Assembly (NCBI GenBank): GCA_027605045.1
Contig: JAQFWX010000105.1
Coordinates: forward strand, 53,862-117,861
Source: Phallus indusiatus
Lineage: Eukaryota > Basidiomycota > Agaricomycetes > Phallales > Phallaceae
Length of the DNA stretch: 64,000 nucleotides
Reading direction: 5' to 3'
Part shown: piece by piece, positions 49,702 through 61,432 of the stretch
Position numbering within the stretch: position 1 is the stretch's first letter
Layout of the letters: each line of letters begins with the position of its first letter
Position numbers and translations under genes: made by a program
Notes under the pieces: model-generated
What the model saw: only the letters and a program-made list of their open reading frames with translations
What the model was told of the DNA's origin: nothing
Database searches by the model: none

Positions 49702-49709
49702 TTTATAAG
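49702..49709 (+). promoter_or_regulatory. TATA-like box of the catalase gene
   Basis: TTTATAAG about 105 bp before the catalase ATG. About 100 bp further upstream, TCACGTGTGACGAAGGTCACATG (49598-49620) holds a CACGTG E-box and a diverged inverted copy GTCACATG. Both are typical for a stress-inducible fungal promoter; function not shown. Confidence 0.5.
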
Positions 49710-49811
49710 CCCTCCACACCTACCATGGCTTGCCTTCTCCACCTTGGTCTCAACCACCACCACCACCTCTTCCGCACTCACTTTTAGTATCTCGCCCGTC
49801 TACAAGCACAA

Positions 49812-51910
49812 ATGCCTTCCCAGTCCGTCTTCAACACAAAGGACGGTGCAGTCTACACCACCTCCAATGGTGCCCCAGTCGCAGAGCCTTACGCCGCTGG
49901 TAAAGTGGGCCCCGCAGGCCCTCTTCTTCTCGAAGGTTAGCCCGCAATGTCCTATCCGATTTTGACTCCATGCTTGCTATGTATCGTATTTGTATGCTTG
50001 TATGCTGACTGTTCTCACACTATCAGACTTCCATCACATCGATTTGTTAGCACACTTCGATCGCGAACGTATTCCGGAACGTGTCGTCCATGCCAAAGGT
50101 GCTGGTGCTCACGGTTATTTCGAAGTAACAGACGACATCACCGATCTTACATGCGCCGCTTTCCTCAACAAAGTATCTGCCCCTTTCTCCTATGTTTTCA
50201 CGGAAATTAAAGCTATCTCTTATATTAGGTTGGGAACAAGTCCGATCTTACTATACGTTTCTCCACCGTCGGTGGTGAATCCGGTTCAGCAGACACCGCC
50301 CGTGATCCCCGTGGATTCGCCATTAAGATCCGTACCAGCGAGGGCAACCTCGATTGGGTGTTCAACAACACTCCAGTATTCTTCATCCGTGACCCCGCCA
50401 AATTCCCACATTTCATTCACACTCAAAAGCGTGATCCTCAAACCCATCTTAAGGATCCCGACATGTTTTGGGACTATTTGAGTCAGAACCCCGAAAGTAT
50501 TCACCAAGTTTGCATCTTGTTTAGTGACAGAGGTACTCCAGACGGGTATGTATAGTTCTTGGATAACTTGTCTTCCAGCGCACTGTCTGATATATCATGA
50601 CATAAAGTTACCACAAAATGCACGGCTACTCGGGACACACCTTCAAATTCGTGAAGGAGGACGGTAGCTACGTTTATACTAGAATACACGCCAGAGTGAG
50701 GGGCGGGTTCAGGGTACGTGATCCCTGCATAATTCGATTACGATGACACATCTTATTTCCGGAACCCAGACGCTTTCGGCTGAAAAAGCGGCCGAATTGT
50801 CAGGATCCAATCCAGACTATGGTATCCAAGCATTGTTCGAAGCTATTGAGAAGCAAGATTACCCAACTTGGGATGTTTATGCTCAAATCATGACGACAGA
50901 GCAGGCCTCCAAATTTAGGTACAACCCTTTCGATCTTACTAAGGTACTTCGTAACTTTAAATATCGAACATTCTATAATCATTCCTCATCATTATTCAGG
51001 TCTGGTCACACAAAGAGTATCCACTTCGCCGATTCGGCAAAATGGTTTTGAATAAGAACGTTGAAAACTATTTCGCTGAGATTGAACAGGTAACCGTCTT
51101 TTTTCACCCTTGAGACGTAAGGAATATTAAAAAAAAAACACCTCTTCTTATATTCTAGGCTGCCTTTTCACCTTCTCATACTGTCCCTGGCTGGGCCCCA
51201 TCTGCTGATCCCGTTTTGCAATCTCGCTTGTTCTCATATCCTGACACTCATCGTCACCGTCTGGGTGTCAACTATCAGCAAATCCCCGTCAACCAGCCTA
51301 TAGTCCCTGTGGCTAACTTCCGTGAGTTTGACCATCTCATTTCTCGAGTCGTAATTGAAGCGTTTCCTTATCGTGCAGAGCGTGACGGTTACTCGACCAT
51401 CATTTCTCAAAAATCGCGTCCCAACTACCAATCCAGCATCCAACCTTTAACGTACAAACAGCGTATCAGTTACGATGTCAAGCATGAGAAGTTTATCGGT
51501 CACGCCCTTATTCACTTGACGTTCGTGTAATTTTCTGCTGCACATTCAACTTCTGATATCGTTAAACATTTAGCGAAATAAATGAACTCGACTTTGAACA
51601 ACCCCGCGCTCTATACACCAAAGTGTTTAGTGAGACTGACCGTGAGAATTTCATCAAGAATGTTGCTGGACACCTGGGCTCAGCCCAGAGTGTAGAAGTC
51701 AAGCAAAGACAGCGTACGTTGAATCCCAGATTTCCATATACCTCAATTAATAAACACCTTTTCCCCTTCGTTACAACAGTGGCTGTATTTGGCGCGGTTG
51801 ACAAGACTCTCGGCGAGAAACTTGCTAAAGCAATTGGTCTCGAACCTGTTGAACCTCTTAAGGTCAAACCCGCTGACAACAGTTGGAAATACAATGCAAG
51901 TTTGGCATAA
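49812..51910 (+). CDS. Catalase (small-subunit, heme)
   Basis: Removes hydrogen peroxide. Nine exons (49812-49935, 50027-50172, 50229-50545, 50608-50713, 50770-50943, 51000-51089, 51159-51526, 51574-51713, 51780-51910) join in frame to 531 residues. The length is that of small-subunit catalases, with no C-terminal glutamine-amidotransferase-like domain. Catalytic His is in [15 protein letters not shown], then [24 protein letters not shown], the distal Asn in [11 protein letters not shown], and the proximal heme ligand Tyr in [14 protein letters not shown]. The C-terminal ASLA tripeptide region has no standard PTS1. All catalytic residues are intact. Promoter carries a TATA-like box and E-box. 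No neighbouring gene of the same pathway is evident. Confidence 0.95.
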
Positions 51911-52892
51911 TAACCTTAGCCCGTTTGCGAGTGGAGTATCTATCGCACAGGAAATTTAAAGAAGAGGAATTTCTTTCAATCAAATTCGCATAGTTGGTTT
52001 GTATTAGAAGATGTAAAAAAAACAAAACGGTATTATGTACTTGTGTTCTTTTAACCCCCGCTCAACTTAAGCATCATACTTTCATGTTGCCTCCAACTTC
52101 CACCCCTCGACATCGCATAATCAGGATCAGATATTCCGAAACAACTCCATTCGCACTGGCAGCCTCTTCAGCAACGTGACCATGCGTGTCGCCACATTAC
52201 GCATATCGCTTTCCAATATTGCAAATTCCGGCGGCTTCTAGCCCCAGAAGAATTTAGCCTCAAACATCTTCCTTTCTTCGCCCTCGAATCTGCATTGACC
52301 CTGGCATCATTCTACATACATGCACACATACATGTGCACGGCCGCACCCTGGCTGCGCTTGTTTTTTTTTTCAATTCCCTTTGCAGGCTCGGAGCGACGA
52401 AATCGTACAATCTGATCGTCTCTGGATCTTTCTTTTCAAAAATCACAAGCAGGCGTGCAAGGGACGTACATATGTAAGATGCGTGAGATGGAGATCATCT
52501 GGTTCATTTTAAACCTGCATTCCGACATACATAATCGTGTTATGTCTGGGTATTATAATCACGAAACACCATTCACATCGCGATTCTTCCCGCCACTTGA
52601 TCTAAGCTGAGTAATGGGTGGCTGATTATGCATATGCACACAGCCTCCAGATCTGCATTGGGGGTGGGGGTGGGGATTTAATTTCCATTGCAATTGGAAG
52701 CCATCAATAATCTGCACTGCCGCCAACCATGATTAATTACGTTCAATGTATTATCGTACATACTCAGTTCCGATGGTATACATACATAGCTACATACACG
52801 TGTAGATCGAATAGATATAAAGCATACAACCATGATCGTACCTAACAATAGTTAATGGCTTAAAAACGAAACCGAACCGTGTCATCATCCCA
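51911..52892. other. Intergenic, convergent 3' ends
   Basis: Between converging catalase and BTB genes. Contains a GGGGGTGGGGGTGGGG run at about 52661-52676 (possible G-quadruplex former on the + strand) and several CATACATACA microsatellite stretches. No gene seen. Confidence 0.55.
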
Positions 52893-54042
52893 TTACATTG
52901 AAACTAGTGCGAAAGTATGCCTATATTCCTCACGAATTTCTTCCCAGTTGTCGGCGATATCAAAAATCCTGGGAAGGGAGTTCCAAAGCTGATTCAAAGC
53001 CGTATCAAACAACACCTCGATCGCGTTATAACATTCAGTGCAATACCCAGAAGCGGCCGTGGCCACAGCGTCACCCAGATTGCCAGTGGTGGTATTCCTA
53101 GCTTTCTCGTGAAACCGTTTCAAAAGAAGTAGAGGATCTGGATCGACGGCCCAATCCCGAATCTGAAAATACCCGCAAGCGTACGCTTTGAATTCGTCCC
53201 ATTGACTTCGACATTTGGTTCTTCGACACTCCATGGATGGGGTAAACAGCGGCCGGAGGATGTTTTCGTAAAAATCAAAGTGGTAGACCAGGAAACTTGA
53301 AAAACCGCGGTAGTATTGTAAAAGTAACGGTTGCGGGAATTTGTGGAGGTGGAGTTTGGGTCTGAACCGAGATACGACGAGGTAAAGACAGTAGGGGAGG
53401 ATGATTCTGATGTTTGCTTTTGAGATGGCGAGCAAGATGGGGACGACACCTTCCGATGGCAAGTCGACGTGAGAAGGGGCTCTCCATTCCGAAAGCTCAT
53501 TAGGAAGAAAAGGTCTCAAAAGCAGAATTATCCTTTCCAAAATCGTGTCTATCATGTATTTATGACAGAAGATTAAAAGATCTGCTAGACGTTGGTGGTT
53601 TGGCATGATCAACGATAGATCTGGTCTACACGTCAATTTCAAAAGATTTACCACCAAAATGAAGATGGAAAAAAAGGGAAGATATCCTTCACTCTATGGT
53701 CATAGTAGCAGAAGAAAGAAACACGGACTTTTGATCATATACCAGTCGAAAGAAGTCGAGAGCTACATTTGACGGATCGCTTATCCTGACTATGGGCAAC
53801 GACTCGAACGTCTCGACACCATCATTATAATTGGATGATTGACTGATGTTTGAAGCTTTGCTAGCACATACTTCCAACATGTTGGCAAAGACAACTGAAA
53901 GCCGGCGGATAACACTACGGTGTACGCAGAAGGCAATGTTATCTTCCGATACCATCGCAATGTTGGCGTCTTCGAGATTGATTATTGCGCATCGTTGAAT
54001 TCGTAGCGTTGGTGTGGTCCTGCCAATGTCTTGGTCTGACAT
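52893..54042 (-). CDS. BTB/POZ-like domain protein
   Basis: Two exons (53693-54042, 52893-53625) give 360 residues with a 67-nt GT..AG intron. The N-terminal part shows the BTB shape used in many mushroom proteins: DANIAMVSEDNIAFCVHRSVIRRLSVVFANML, then PIVRISDPSNVALDFFRLVYD, then RLADLLIFCHKYMIDTILERI. The remaining 230 residues look like the C-terminal helical part of such proteins, with Cys residues (CRRTKCRSQW, YCTECYNAIEV). These proteins usually act as adaptors, for example for cullin-3 ubiquitin ligases or transcriptional complexes, but here no partner is known. Confidence 0.85.
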
Positions 54043-55021
54043 ATCAGGGTTGAGTTATATACAGTAGGTTGTGGCACGGGATGCTCGAGTCATCGCCGCA
54101 GGACCCAGGTATTCTTGCTTCGATCTCCGATAGATATTGAAATTGGCTATTTTGAATCACTGAAGTCACGCAAAATACCGCGCAAAAGCTGCCAAAAATC
54201 CTTCGTCTCTTTCAAAACAGAAACTATAATACAAAATATACGAACAAGTCGAAGAAAAACAAAGGCATAAATGAGAATAAGAAGAAATCTTTAAATTTTG
54301 GGGAAATGCCAATGAAAATGAAAACGAAATGAAAACGAAAATGGTACAATCTAAAACAATGATTGATATCTATGAACAGTTCAAATTGTATCTGTGCAAA
54401 GTCTTTGTGTAGTATGATGTACAAGTTGAAGGAAGAATGAAGAAAAAGAATCAAGGAGATAGCTCCATGATTTTGAGTTGAGAGGAAGCATGTAAAGTCC
54501 AAATAGAGAAATAAACAAGACATATTGACAAACGGAAACAGAATAAAAAATGGATAATGGATAATGAATATGAAATATGAATACGAAAATATGAAGAAAT
54601 AAAATAACATGGTGGTCGTTTATGGAATCGGCGAAGAACCTTCGCATTGAAATTGCGTATGATTTTCGTTTCCCTTCGTTTTTTCTTCGTCTTCTTTTTT
54701 GACAGGTGAATTAGAGGCTGGATAGAATTTTTTCGTGATTTCGTGTTACGTTTCCTCGAGTCGTCCTCATCCTTTTATCGATCAAAAGAGATAAAAAAGG
54801 TACAATCAATATCTACAACTACGAGACTTAGCCAAAGAAAACAATCAAGATTCTCAAGATCTTACCGAAAAATAATTAAAAAAGCACAAATGTCGTGTAG
54901 TACCATGGAATGAATCATAACAAGGAAATGCACTAAACCCCAAACCAGTCAATAATAATACTCCTTCTCAGAGAGTAAAAAATTGACGACAAACCTCTGG
55001 CAAGGAACCTCTCCCCCCCCA
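54043..55021. other. Intergenic, probable 3' UTR, no gene seen
   Basis: AT-rich stretch with near-repeats of ATGAAAACGAAA and ATGGATAATG(G/A) at 54310-54345 and 54550-54570. Short frames only. It separates the BTB promoter from the end of the large membrane-protein gene. Confidence 0.5.
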
Positions 55022-58000
55022 CTACGCAGGTCCGAAATGCCATCCCCCGGTAACAGGCCCTCTTGCTCCCCTTCTCGCCTGATCTCTCCAGAGCGGATCA
55101 ATCGATGTAGAAGCACCACGTCCGCTACTCCCATCCCCACCGCTACCCTGCTCCGTACCAGACGCACCACTATCTCCCCGAACAGACTCAGTCGTACTAG
55201 TATGGGTCTGTGCAATTGAAGGTGGAGCAGTCACCAATGACGCTGGAGCTGTGCTTATGGGGCTAGGCGAGGATTGATGGAGTTGTTGCTGCTGCTGTTG
55301 ACCTGAACGAGGAATCGGAATGGCGGCAGTACCAGTACTAGTCAACTCAGCACCGGGTCGTTCTTCCTCCTCCTGTGCCTCTTCTTCCGGAACATCCACC
55401 TGCGCACCGACCACATTCAACATATCCAGACTGGGAATAGTAGGAAGACTTCCACGCCCGTTCCCACTCTCCCCATTATCCCCTTCCTCCCTTTCCCTTT
55501 CCCTCTCGCGTCTAACAAACGCAGCCAACTCTCCAGGTCGTCCAAAAGTGCCTTCAGTTCCCGTCCCGCCGCCACCCTGCTGAATAGGCGACGAAGCAGA
55601 TAACATGGACAAAGGTCTTCTACCTTCACTGCTCGACCTCGCACCGCCTGCACTTCCTGCACTAGGACTAGTCGAAGAAGCAGTTCCCGAGCTTTCTCGC
55701 CTGGTATGTCCGAATTCGAATCCCCTCGGAACACCAATGAGACGATGCTGGCCCTGATGAAGTGGGGAATTGGGAGTAAAAGGTGGAGAAGGAGCATCTC
55801 GGCTTAGAGGGGACGAAAGAGGCGAATTATTGGATCCAAGCGATGACGGAGAAGACGATTCACTTCTGAGAACTCCCGCTCTAGTTCGAGCACCTCCTCT
55901 TCCAGCAGTAGGTCCTCCAAACGCAATTGTCACATCGCCTTGATCCTCATCCTCGATTTCATTATCATGCGCAACAGGACTATCCCCTCCTCCAGAGACA
56001 ACATCTCCCTCCTCTTCATCGTCTCTCATCTCAACCAACTCCACAAAAGAAGAAGACCGATTTCTTATAGACTGAATCAAACTCTGCGCACGACTTCGGA
56101 TCGTAGACTGCTGTTGCGATTGTGGCTGCATATAAGGTAACGGAGGTAGTGGAGGGGTTGCCGTGCCAACAATAACAGACGACCTCCTTTCTCTAGATCT
56201 AGACCTCGACCCATTTCCACTTGCAGCACCAGAACCAGAACCAGTAAAGCTGACTCTCCGACTACCAGGTACACCCAAATGTCTTACACCAGCACTCAGA
56301 TTAGCTCCTAAACTGGCTGCCAGGTTGGCCAAACTAGGCCGGGAGCTTATACTCTTCAAACTAGACCGCGGTGAACGAGTGTGCATCGATGCAGCAGCCG
56401 AAGCGGGTGCAGATGCAGGCGCAGAACCGGGACCAGACCCGGAGCCGGGTATCGATCCGGGAGGATTCGAAGCAGGACGCGAAGACGAAAGTAAACCTAG
56501 AATATCTTCATTCTCCTCTTCCTCCTCTTCTTGTCCTTGTTCTTGCCCCTCTTCATCTTTCTCAGCTCTCATCCTCTCAAAATAAGAAACCTCGTCGTCT
56601 TCTTCAACATACCCCTCAGGCAAAGGTCTCGGCAAAATCAAATCACCAGCACCGGGCGCACTTAAACTAGACGACATCGTTCTCGTCCTCGTCCTCGTTC
56701 TTCTTGTAGTAGACGAAGACGTCCTTTGTCGCGATCTTCCACCAGTAGTAGAATAGACGCTTACAGGGACGGGGAACTCGATATCCAAACTTGTATTTCC
56801 CGGTGCTTCTTGCTGGTGTTCTTCTTCGTGCAGAGGGGATGATGGGTGTTCTCCGGGAACGCGTAGAGATGTAGGTGAAGCAGGTGATTCGGTGGTGGTG
56901 GCGACGGCAGCATGTCCTCTCCCTCTCCCGCGACGAGGTCTAGTCCGTAATCTCGTAGGACTAGCTACTGTCGCAGTTGCAGGAGGAGGCGGCAGAAGCC
57001 CTGTACCTTGATTCTGGTTTTGAGAATCAGGAGACGAGCCATTATTCGTCGAAGGTGAAGACGACGTCGCATTAGGAGACGACACGATAGAGCCCGGAGA
57101 CAACGAAGACTGAACAGGAGACGTTTGTTGCTGTTGCGATCCTCCTCCAATACTTCCTCTTCCTCTACCCCTCGCACCACGTCTTGCACGCGATCCTCCA
57201 CCACTACCGACGACACTAGCACTTCCACGACTACTTCTCGTCCCGCTGCCGTTTCCGGATGCAGACACCGACACCGACGCAGATCCCGAGGCTCTTCGTC
57301 CCGCACTCACAGATGCACTAGCCGACGCAGGAGAGAACGAAGCACGAGTACCCCGACTTCCACTTCCTCGACTACTAACAGTCCCCATCCCGCTTCTCCC
57401 TGTGCCGGTCCCAGTTCGACTTCTGCTCGCACTACTCATAGTAGCACTTCCAACGGTCGAAAATGCGTACCCTGCTCCTGCTCCTGCTGCTGCTCCACCT
57501 GTCGCACCTCCTCCAACAGCACCAATAGGTCTTCCTAAACTTGACATAGAAGCCGATCCAGACGCAGAAGCCGAAGTATGCGTATGCCGTCTATTCCGAC
57601 GCGTCCTCGAACTAACAGGTGCACCAAACTCATCAAAATACAATCCCTCTTCTTCTCCTTCTCCTTCAACACGAGGTGATCCGGATATATCATAATCTTC
57701 ATCATACTCTTCAACACCCTCTTCATCTTCCTCGCCGATCTCGTCAATTCCATACTCTTCTTCTTCATATTCTTCATCGTCGATAAAGTCATCATCGTAC
57801 TCCTCAATCTCATACTCTCCTTCCTCCTCGTCTTCCTCTCCTTCTTCATCATCCTCCCCTTCTTCCTCTTCTTCGTCGTCCTCTTCTTCCTCCTCCTCTT
57901 CATCGCCCTCTTCCTCACCCTCCAAACCCGACCTCGTAGGACTAGGAAACGGAACCAAATTACCCCCCGGACCAGGCGAAAGCCCAGTCATCGTAAGCGT

Positions 58001-60762
58001 CGTCGCCGTAGTCGGCGTCGCAGGTGTCATCACCGCACCAGCAGCAGCAACGGCGGCAACACCAGTCGCAGTCGAAGCCGTAGCCGTAGCACTCGGAGGC
58101 GGAAACGCAGAAAACGACGTCGTAGTCGGTGTAGCCGTTGTCCCAGGACCAGCCGACATAGATGAAGACGCTCCAACCATAGATATAACCGACGGTCCAA
58201 CGCGGATAGGAAAAGGAAGCACTCTAAGCGGATCACTTCGTCTACTCCTCTGACTTCCGAATTTAGCATCTCCAGTTTCTGCAGCAACTCCTTCTCCTCC
58301 TTCTCCTCTAGCAGTGGGAATATTGTTGTCCGTCCCACCAGGTGGTGGTGGTAAAATATCGCTCAACCCGAATTCAGAATCAAGCCCCATACCTGTACCT
58401 GCACCGCCGCTCCGAGATTGTAATAGGACACTGCGATGTAAAACACTCTGCTTAAGCACTTCATCAAGCCCTCTCAAAACATCCGAATCCAACGAAATTC
58501 CATTCCCGCTTAACCCGCTTTCACCACTTCCACCACTCCCATTACCTCCTTCATTATTTTTCTTCGCGCCCTCCTCGTCTTCAACGTCAGCTCCAATGGA
58601 AGGACCGACACCAACACCAACGCCGCCGCTCGCGCTTGTACTCATATTCGCGTCAGGATACCATTTTCCTCCACTATTGGTAAGACACAATTCCCAAGCT
58701 TCGCGGATCCGTTTTCGAGTCCCGCGTTTCCAGTTCCAGCTATCGCTCAGTGGAGGATCTTCAGCTGTATATGCGCGGGCCGGTGGAGTCGGATAAGACG
58801 AATAAGAGTACGAATATGAGTATGGGGAGTAGTTCGTTGTAAACGTGGTTGCGGGACGAATGATTTGAGATTGGGGAGTTTGAAATTGAATACTCTGTTG
58901 GTGTTGTGGGTGTTCTTTTTCGGTGTTGCGAGGTGAAAGAGGAGGAGGGGAAACGGGGGAGAAAAATGAGCTTGTTACGGATTCGTCCAGGTGAGCTGAT
59001 GCATCTGACGCAGCAGTAGCACCAGCTCGTCTTTGTCCACCAGCTCGTCGTGAATGTCGGTGGTGGTGGTGACGGCGGGAAGACGATCCTCTTCCTCTTC
59101 CGCCCCGTTTTCTCCAAGGACTGAGATTGACATTAACAAATGCCCAACCGGATTCGTCTTCGTTGTCATCGTCCAATTCAACTTCACTTTCTGGATCGGG
59201 GTATTCTTCCCACCTGTATCGCGGACCGCATATACCGGCACATGCTGAACCCGAAAGAATCCAAAGCGTGGTGCTTTTGGAAAAAAAAGGGAAGTTATTT
59301 GTTTCTGAATAAACCTTGATAATAATGGTTGGAACTTACAAACTCCCTAAAAGGACAACACATCTCCAAAGTGTCCATGCGGCATTTGCAAATAAAATAC
59401 CACGCGCATAGGATGACAATGCACCGGTACTAGAATTGAAATACGTGGCGTCGCGTCCCAAATTCGGACCGGCGGGTGATTGAAGAAGAAGAGCGACAGA
59501 AAGAGCAGCGCGTGGAAGGAGCGAAAGAACGGTTGGCGTGTTTTGGGAGAGGAGATAGGCTGATTCGGCGATGTAGGGTGTGAAAGCTGGAAGGAGGGAG
59601 AAGAAACCTGTGGAGGTTGATGATGTGGAGGTTGTAGAAGTGGATGTGGAAGCTGATTGGGTGCGAGTGTGAGTTGGTTGTGGTTGTGGTTGAGGTTGGG
59701 GAGATTGGGGAGGAGGTGGGGTGCGAGGGCGGGAAGTGAGGGAGGCTGTTGGTGAGGCTGAGAGGTGGGGCGGTGTGATGAGTGGAGGAGAGGAAGCTGG
59801 TCGGATGAAGAGTGAGCGGAAAGATGGACGGGCTGAGCGACGTATGTAGGCTAGGAAACAGTAATTCGAGTATGAAGTCAAAGCTGCGAGGTTGTGTGCC
59901 GGAGCTGATAGATAAATTGGGAGTATGAGTGGTCGTTCTGTACCATGTAAATTAGTAAGTATATAATGAAATGTAGTTACGCTTACTGATGCGCCAGCGC
60001 CTCCAGAAACAATAAACGAGTTCGTAAAGTATGAATATGAGTATTATCTGGATGAAGTAGCATGCTATGTAGGCTGAGGCTGCAAGATTCCAGTTGCGAG
60101 GATTGGTTAATGGACCAGGGTGTTTTGCTGTTCTGAAGAGAAAATGAGCAAGCAAGCAAGGGTATAATAGAGAAAGAAACGCACTGGATAATCATGAATA
60201 CGACGTTAAAATCAAAAAAAGTCTGTAAAATAAGGTGGCCGAAGACGAAAAGAGGATGGAGTCTATACCGAATGCGCATGAAAATAGTCGGGGAACGGAG
60301 TAAAGCCAGATGAAGACTCGGAGCACGGAAACGAGGTTGAGGGCGATGATGAGGAAGAAAAGGACGTCGTGCTAAGACATGTTCCTGTTGTTGTTGTTGT
60401 AGAGGAACACGAGTCTCGGCTGAATCACCGGTATGCTCTCGGAGAGCTTCATCGGGAAGCGGGCCCTCGCCGATACGCCAGCGGTCAGCATCCCGCGCGA
60501 TGATGCGTACGCTACGGGGAGTAGCTTTGCGACCTTGTATAGGAGCGGGTATTGACGAGGGAGTAGTAGCTGCAGAGAAGAGATCTTGTGCAGGGGTACG
60601 ACCATGTGAAGAAGGCGGGTACATGTCTGCGGAGTCACGGACTGTACTTGGAACTGGAGGAGGAGGTCTTTTTGGAAGCCAAGACGGGTATGAAACTGAT
60701 TGGGACTGAGAATGTGAATACGAAGGAGAATATGAATGTTCTCCGTCAGAGGTTGTCGACAT
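55022..60762 (-). CDS. Multi-pass membrane protein with very long acidic/Ser-rich C-terminus
   Basis: Starts MSTTSDGEHSYSPSYSHSQS (60762). The N-terminal 130 residues are cytosolic and Ser/Pro-rich. Membrane-like segments follow: VLFFLIIALNLVSVLRVFIW, NVVFMIIQ, AASAYIACYFIQIILIFILY, then ARGILFANAAWTLWRCVVLL and TTLWILSGSACAGICG (the last joined by a GT..AG intron after 59340). After this, one exon of about 1,390 codons (55022 to about 59285) codes for Gly/Ser/Arg-rich sequence, an acidic run of about 70 mostly Glu/Asp residues (57690-57930), polyQ, and a possibly conserved end (WRDQARRGARGPVTGGWHFG). One junction near 60230 could not be resolved in frame. The family is unknown to me. Poly-amino-acid runs suggest slippage. 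The mature protein would be above 1,800 residues. Confidence 0.7.
57690..57930 (-). repeat. Glu/Asp-rich coding microsatellite (GAA/GAG/GAT runs)
   Basis: Plus strand reads almost only TCC/TTC/TCT/CTC/ATC triplets, coding on the minus strand for a Glu/Asp-rich acidic run (for example DEEEEEEEDDEEEEEGEDDEE). It marks the transition in the C-terminal tail. The base pattern is triplet-periodic, so slippage has probably preserved frame. Confidence 0.8.
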
Positions 60763-61432
60763 TGTGTGTGCAGGGAAATTAAGGTTGGAATGAAATTAGA
60801 GAGCTTTAGAATAATAATTAGATTAGTTGTTTTTGGAATATGATTTGCGGCCGTGGGTATTGATGGATTGGTATAATACACGCGTACTACACGTGGTGGA
60901 CGGCGACGAGGCTCGAGGAGGAGGCAAAGCACACACTCTCAGCTCTTTTTTTCCTTTTTGGCGTCGTTTTGTTTTGTCGGGCCAAACAAAAACAATGCTT
61001 GCCCTTTCTGGCCGATCGCCTATCACGTGCCTGACACACGCGTCTTTGACTCTTCTTTTAATTCCTTGAGAGATTAAACTGCGTGTACTTGTTATACATA
61101 AGTATGTACATAACATCACCGGGAGCTGTTACCGAAATATTCAACATACCCCCGCAAAAAAATTGACGCAAGGAATTGAAATGCAAATCAATCACGCGTC
61201 ATACAAGGTCATCCACGTCATGATCAGCCAACGGAGTCAATTTCAAGGGTTTCGAATCCAATTGGCACATCCAGGTGTGTATATTTTAAACGGTTCATCT
61301 TTGTTTTTAAAAGACACTTGTTAAAAACAGAATTTCCTATTCAGTCTACTATTCACGATGGGCGCCTAAAAGCAACGCGCGTGTCACATTCCATCACATT
61401 TTCATTCCTCACGCTGATCTACATATAACGCC
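60763..61432. promoter_or_regulatory. Divergent promoter region (membrane protein / prolidase)
   Basis: Between the divergent starts at 60762 and 61433. Contains a CACGTG E-box at 61023-61028 and several ACGCG stretches. No gene seen. Confidence 0.4.

Noticed and set aside
57125..57695. Long + strand ORFs rich in Ser/Thr/Arg opposite the acidic membrane-protein exon
   Set aside because: They are antisense shadows of low-complexity coding DNA; no start context, introns or domain.
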